Positions 7,248-8,658 of a stretch of 8,658 nucleotides of DNA are shown here, one piece after another. Under the pieces are notes generated by a model. That model had not been told where the DNA came from and searched no databases. It worked only from the letters and a program-made list of their open reading frames with translations. The DNA comes from CAMYLY01 sp039587215 (lineage in GTDB: Bacteria > Gemmatimonadota > Gemmatimonadetes > Gemmatimonadales > GWC2-71-9), in NCBI GenBank assembly GCA_039587215.1, contig JBDHIW010000168.1:1-8658 (forward strand), in the 5' to 3' direction. The position numbers and the translations under genes are program-made. Positions within the stretch are counted from its first letter, which is position 1. Every line of letters starts with the position of its first letter.

Positions 7248-7312
7248 GGGCGGAAGCTAGGAGCAGGGCGGGGGGCAGGCAAGCGCCCCCGTGGGGGTGG
7301 GGAGACGGAGGC
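7248..7312 (-). promoter_or_regulatory. C-rich, A-poor leader between rsfS and the lipoprotein gene
   Basis: This 65-base spacer is 37 C, 14 G, 11 T and 3 A on the transcribed-sense (minus) strand. A C-rich, mostly unstructured RNA of this kind resembles a Rho utilisation site. It contains only a poor hairpin (CCCC-CACG-GGGG) with no T-run, so an intrinsic terminator is not supported. It also lacks a Shine-Dalgarno sequence for the following GTG. No -10/-35 promoter is evident. The rut role is inference from base composition only. Confidence 0.25.
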
Positions 7313-7729
7313 CTACGGGGCCAGTTCCTCCACCGGGACGGGAGCGGCATCGGCCCACAGGCGCTCGAGCTGGTAGTACTCCCGAAGCGTCGGGTGGAAG
7401 ATGTGCACGACGCAGTCCACGAAGTCGAGCAGGGCCCATCGGCCGGCCGCGACACCCTCCTCGTGGTGGGGCCGCATGTTCTCGGCGCGCAGCACCTCGG
7501 TGACGTGTTCCGCGAGCGATCGGACGTGGGTGTCGGAGGATCCGGACGCGATCACGAAGTAGTCCGCCGCGTCGCTCACGGGTGCGAGGTCGAGCACCAT
7601 GAGGTCGATTGCCTTGCGGTCCTGCAATGCCCCAACGATGAGCGCCAGTTCCCGACGGGTCACGGCGATCGGATCGGTTGCGGGGGGCGTGTCGGCGGCG
7701 GCGCGCCGAGTGCGTCGTCCCGTACTCAC
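7313..7729 (-). CDS. rsfS: Ribosome silencing factor RsfS
   Basis: RsfS (Iojap family) binds ribosomal protein uL14 on the large subunit and blocks joining of the small subunit when nutrients are low. The 138-residue reading starts at GTG 7729, which overlaps the DegV stop as GTGA. A second in-frame GTG at 7663 would give 116 residues beginning at TRRELALIVGALQDRKA, closer to the usual family length. The extra 22 residues are low-complexity (R, A, P, T), and neither start has a good Shine-Dalgarno sequence. Using the longer numbering, family features are IDLMVLDLAPVSDAADYFVI (41-60), ASGSSDTHVRSLAEHV (61-76), and the C-terminal block W98, LLDFVDCVVHIFHP, REYYQLERLWADA (to 128). The last block is nearly canonical, so the assignment is firm. 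Overlap with DegV implies translational coupling. Confidence 0.94.
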   Translation of the reverse strand: MSTGRRTRRAAADTPPATDPIAVTRRELALIVGALQDRKAIDLMVLDLAPVSDAADYFVIASGSSDTHVRSLAEHVTEVLRAENMRPHHEEGVAAGRWALLDFVDCVVHIFHPTLREYYQLERLWADAAPVPVEELAP

Positions 7730-8658
7730 GACGTCGGTGCGGGCTCCTCGATCTGGAAGAAGACCCCCCACGCGCCCGGGCCGACGTGGACGCCCAAGGC
7801 GGCCGTGACAGCGTGCGTCAGGACGTCGATCGGGTCGAAGCGGCGTTCGAACTCCTCGCGCAGCTGCTTGGCGATGTCGGCCGCGTCCGCGTGGACGACC
7901 CCCATTCGGAGACGCGCGGGGCGGGGGGTGAGCCTGCGCTCGAGGTGTTCGAGGACCCGCGGGATCAGGGCCTCGCTGCCGCGCACGCGATCCAGGGGTG
8001 CCACGGTGCCTTCGGGCGTCACCTCGAGGATGGGCTTGATGTCGAGGATGCCTCCGAGCCACGCCCGCCCGCGGCCCACGCGGCCCGACCGGAGGAGGTT
8101 CTCGAAGGTGTCCACCGTGAAGAACGCGCCGGAGCGGTCCCGAATTCGGTCCATCTCCGCCACCACGTCGGGGATTGGATGACCCTCCTCGATGAGTTCG
8201 GCGGCCCGCAGCGTGAGCAGCCCGAGGCCGAGCGACGCGGTCCGCGAGTCGAACGTCGTTACCGATCCGTCGACCGCCCCGGCCGCGACCTGCGCGGACT
8301 GGTACGTGCCCGAGAGCTTGCTGCCGAGGAACAGGGCGAGCACGCGGTCGGCATCGCAGAGGGCGTCCTGAAACGTGCGCACGATGGTGCCCGGCGGCGG
8401 TTGGGACGTCGTGAACGTGTCACCCTTCCGCATCCGCAGGTAGAGGTCCTCGGCCTGCACTTCCACGCGGTCGAGGTAGGCCTCGTCGCCGTCGATGACC
8501 TGCACCGGGACGATGACGATGCCGTGTCGGTCGACGAGTTCGTCCGGCAGGTCGCACGTGGAATCGACCACCAGGGCGACGCGGCGCTGCGTCGTCAGCA
8601 GATCTGTATGCTGTTCGCGCATGTCCTGCGCGCTGGACTCCTCGATGCTTCCCCAGCT
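7726..8658 (-). CDS. DegV family protein (FakB-like fatty-acid-binding), possibly the C-terminal part of a DAK2-DegV fusion; open at right edge
   Basis: DegV/FakB proteins hold a fatty acid and present it to the kinase FakA, giving acyl-phosphate for phospholipid synthesis. Counting from ATG 8622 (298 residues), the motifs are VVDSTCDLP (18-26), TTSQPPP (71-77), FLGSKLSGTYQSAQ (98-111), FENLLRSGRVGRGRAWLGG (173-191), DIKPILEV (194-201) and HVGPGAWGVFF (279-289). These are the canonical lipid-binding family features, and the length fits a whole DegV protein. However, the frame remains open for 12 more codons to the window edge (reading SWGSIEESSAQD before that ATG). The only purine-rich GAGGAG is 15 bases from the ATG, too far for a good ribosome site. 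About 14 residues precede the usual DegV first strand. I therefore annotate it as open at the edge: either it begins at 8622, or it continues into an upstream domain such as the FakA-type DAK2 kinase. It ends with TGA overlapping the rsfS start. Confidence 0.9.
   Translation of the reverse strand, partial: SWGSIEESSAQDMREQHTDLLTTQRRVALVVDSTCDLPDELVDRHGIVIVPVQVIDGDEAYLDRVEVQAEDLYLRMRKGDTFTTSQPPPGTIVRTFQDALCDADRVLALFLGSKLSGTYQSAQVAAGAVDGSVTTFDSRTASLGLGLLTLRAAELIEEGHPIPDVVAEMDRIRDRSGAFFTVDTFENLLRSGRVGRGRAWLGGILDIKPILEVTPEGTVAPLDRVRGSEALIPRVLEHLERRLTPRPARLRMGVVHADAADIAKQLREEFERRFDPIDVLTHAVTAALGVHVGPGAWGVFFQIEEPAPTS

Noticed and set aside
7282..7300. Intrinsic terminator after rsfS from the CCCCC/GGGGG repeat
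   Set aside because: The loop would be only two to four bases and no T-run follows on the minus strand.
1..8658. Mobile element, CRISPR array, defence island or RNA gene
   Set aside because: No direct-repeat array, transposase or integrase motif, tRNA-like cloverleaf or abrupt change of base composition was seen; the genes are chromosomal housekeeping or envelope types.

Overview
This is a high-GC window (third codon positions are almost all G or C) from a bacterial chromosome. It carries six protein genes, all on the minus strand, packed with almost no space between them. The mix suggests a diderm bacterium of the Gemmatimonadota or a related FCB-type phylum: a lipoprotein with a SPOR domain, a secreted subtilase with a C-terminal FlgD/T9SS-like NFPNPF domain, an SMC protein with unusual motif variants, and a DegV/FakB protein. 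That placement is inference from protein style, not from a marker gene. I see no rRNA, tRNA, CRISPR array, insertion sequence or prophage gene.

Reading in the direction of transcription (right to left): (1) a DegV-family fatty-acid-binding protein (FakB-like), whose frame stays open to the right edge and may be the C-terminal half of a FakA-FakB (DAK2-DegV) fusion; (2) rsfS, the ribosome silencing factor, joined to DegV by a 4-base GTGA stop/start overlap; (3) after a 65-base C-rich leader, a lipoprotein with a beta-propeller-like middle and a C-terminal SPOR peptidoglycan-binding domain; (4) after a 52-base spacer holding two hairpins, one of them terminator-like, smc, the chromosome-condensation ATPase; (5) a secreted S8 subtilase with propeptide, catalytic domain, two Fn3-like domains and a sorting-type C-terminal domain, joined to smc by another GTGA overlap; (6) the first 44 codons of an RNase Z-like metallo-beta-lactamase-fold hydrolase, joined to the protease by an ATGA overlap and cut by the left edge.

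The genes form one co-directional cluster, possibly two transcription units split at the hairpin between the SPOR lipoprotein and smc. The first unit covers lipid uptake or phosphorylation, ribosome silencing and a septal-wall-type lipoprotein. The second covers chromosome segregation, a secreted protease and a hydrolase. Most members are ordinary housekeeping families. What deserves a second look is the physical coupling of smc to a secreted protease, the propeller-SPOR lipoprotein, the divergent SMC signature and hinge, and the hairpins before smc. I found no convincing evidence of a wholly new defence or mobile system.
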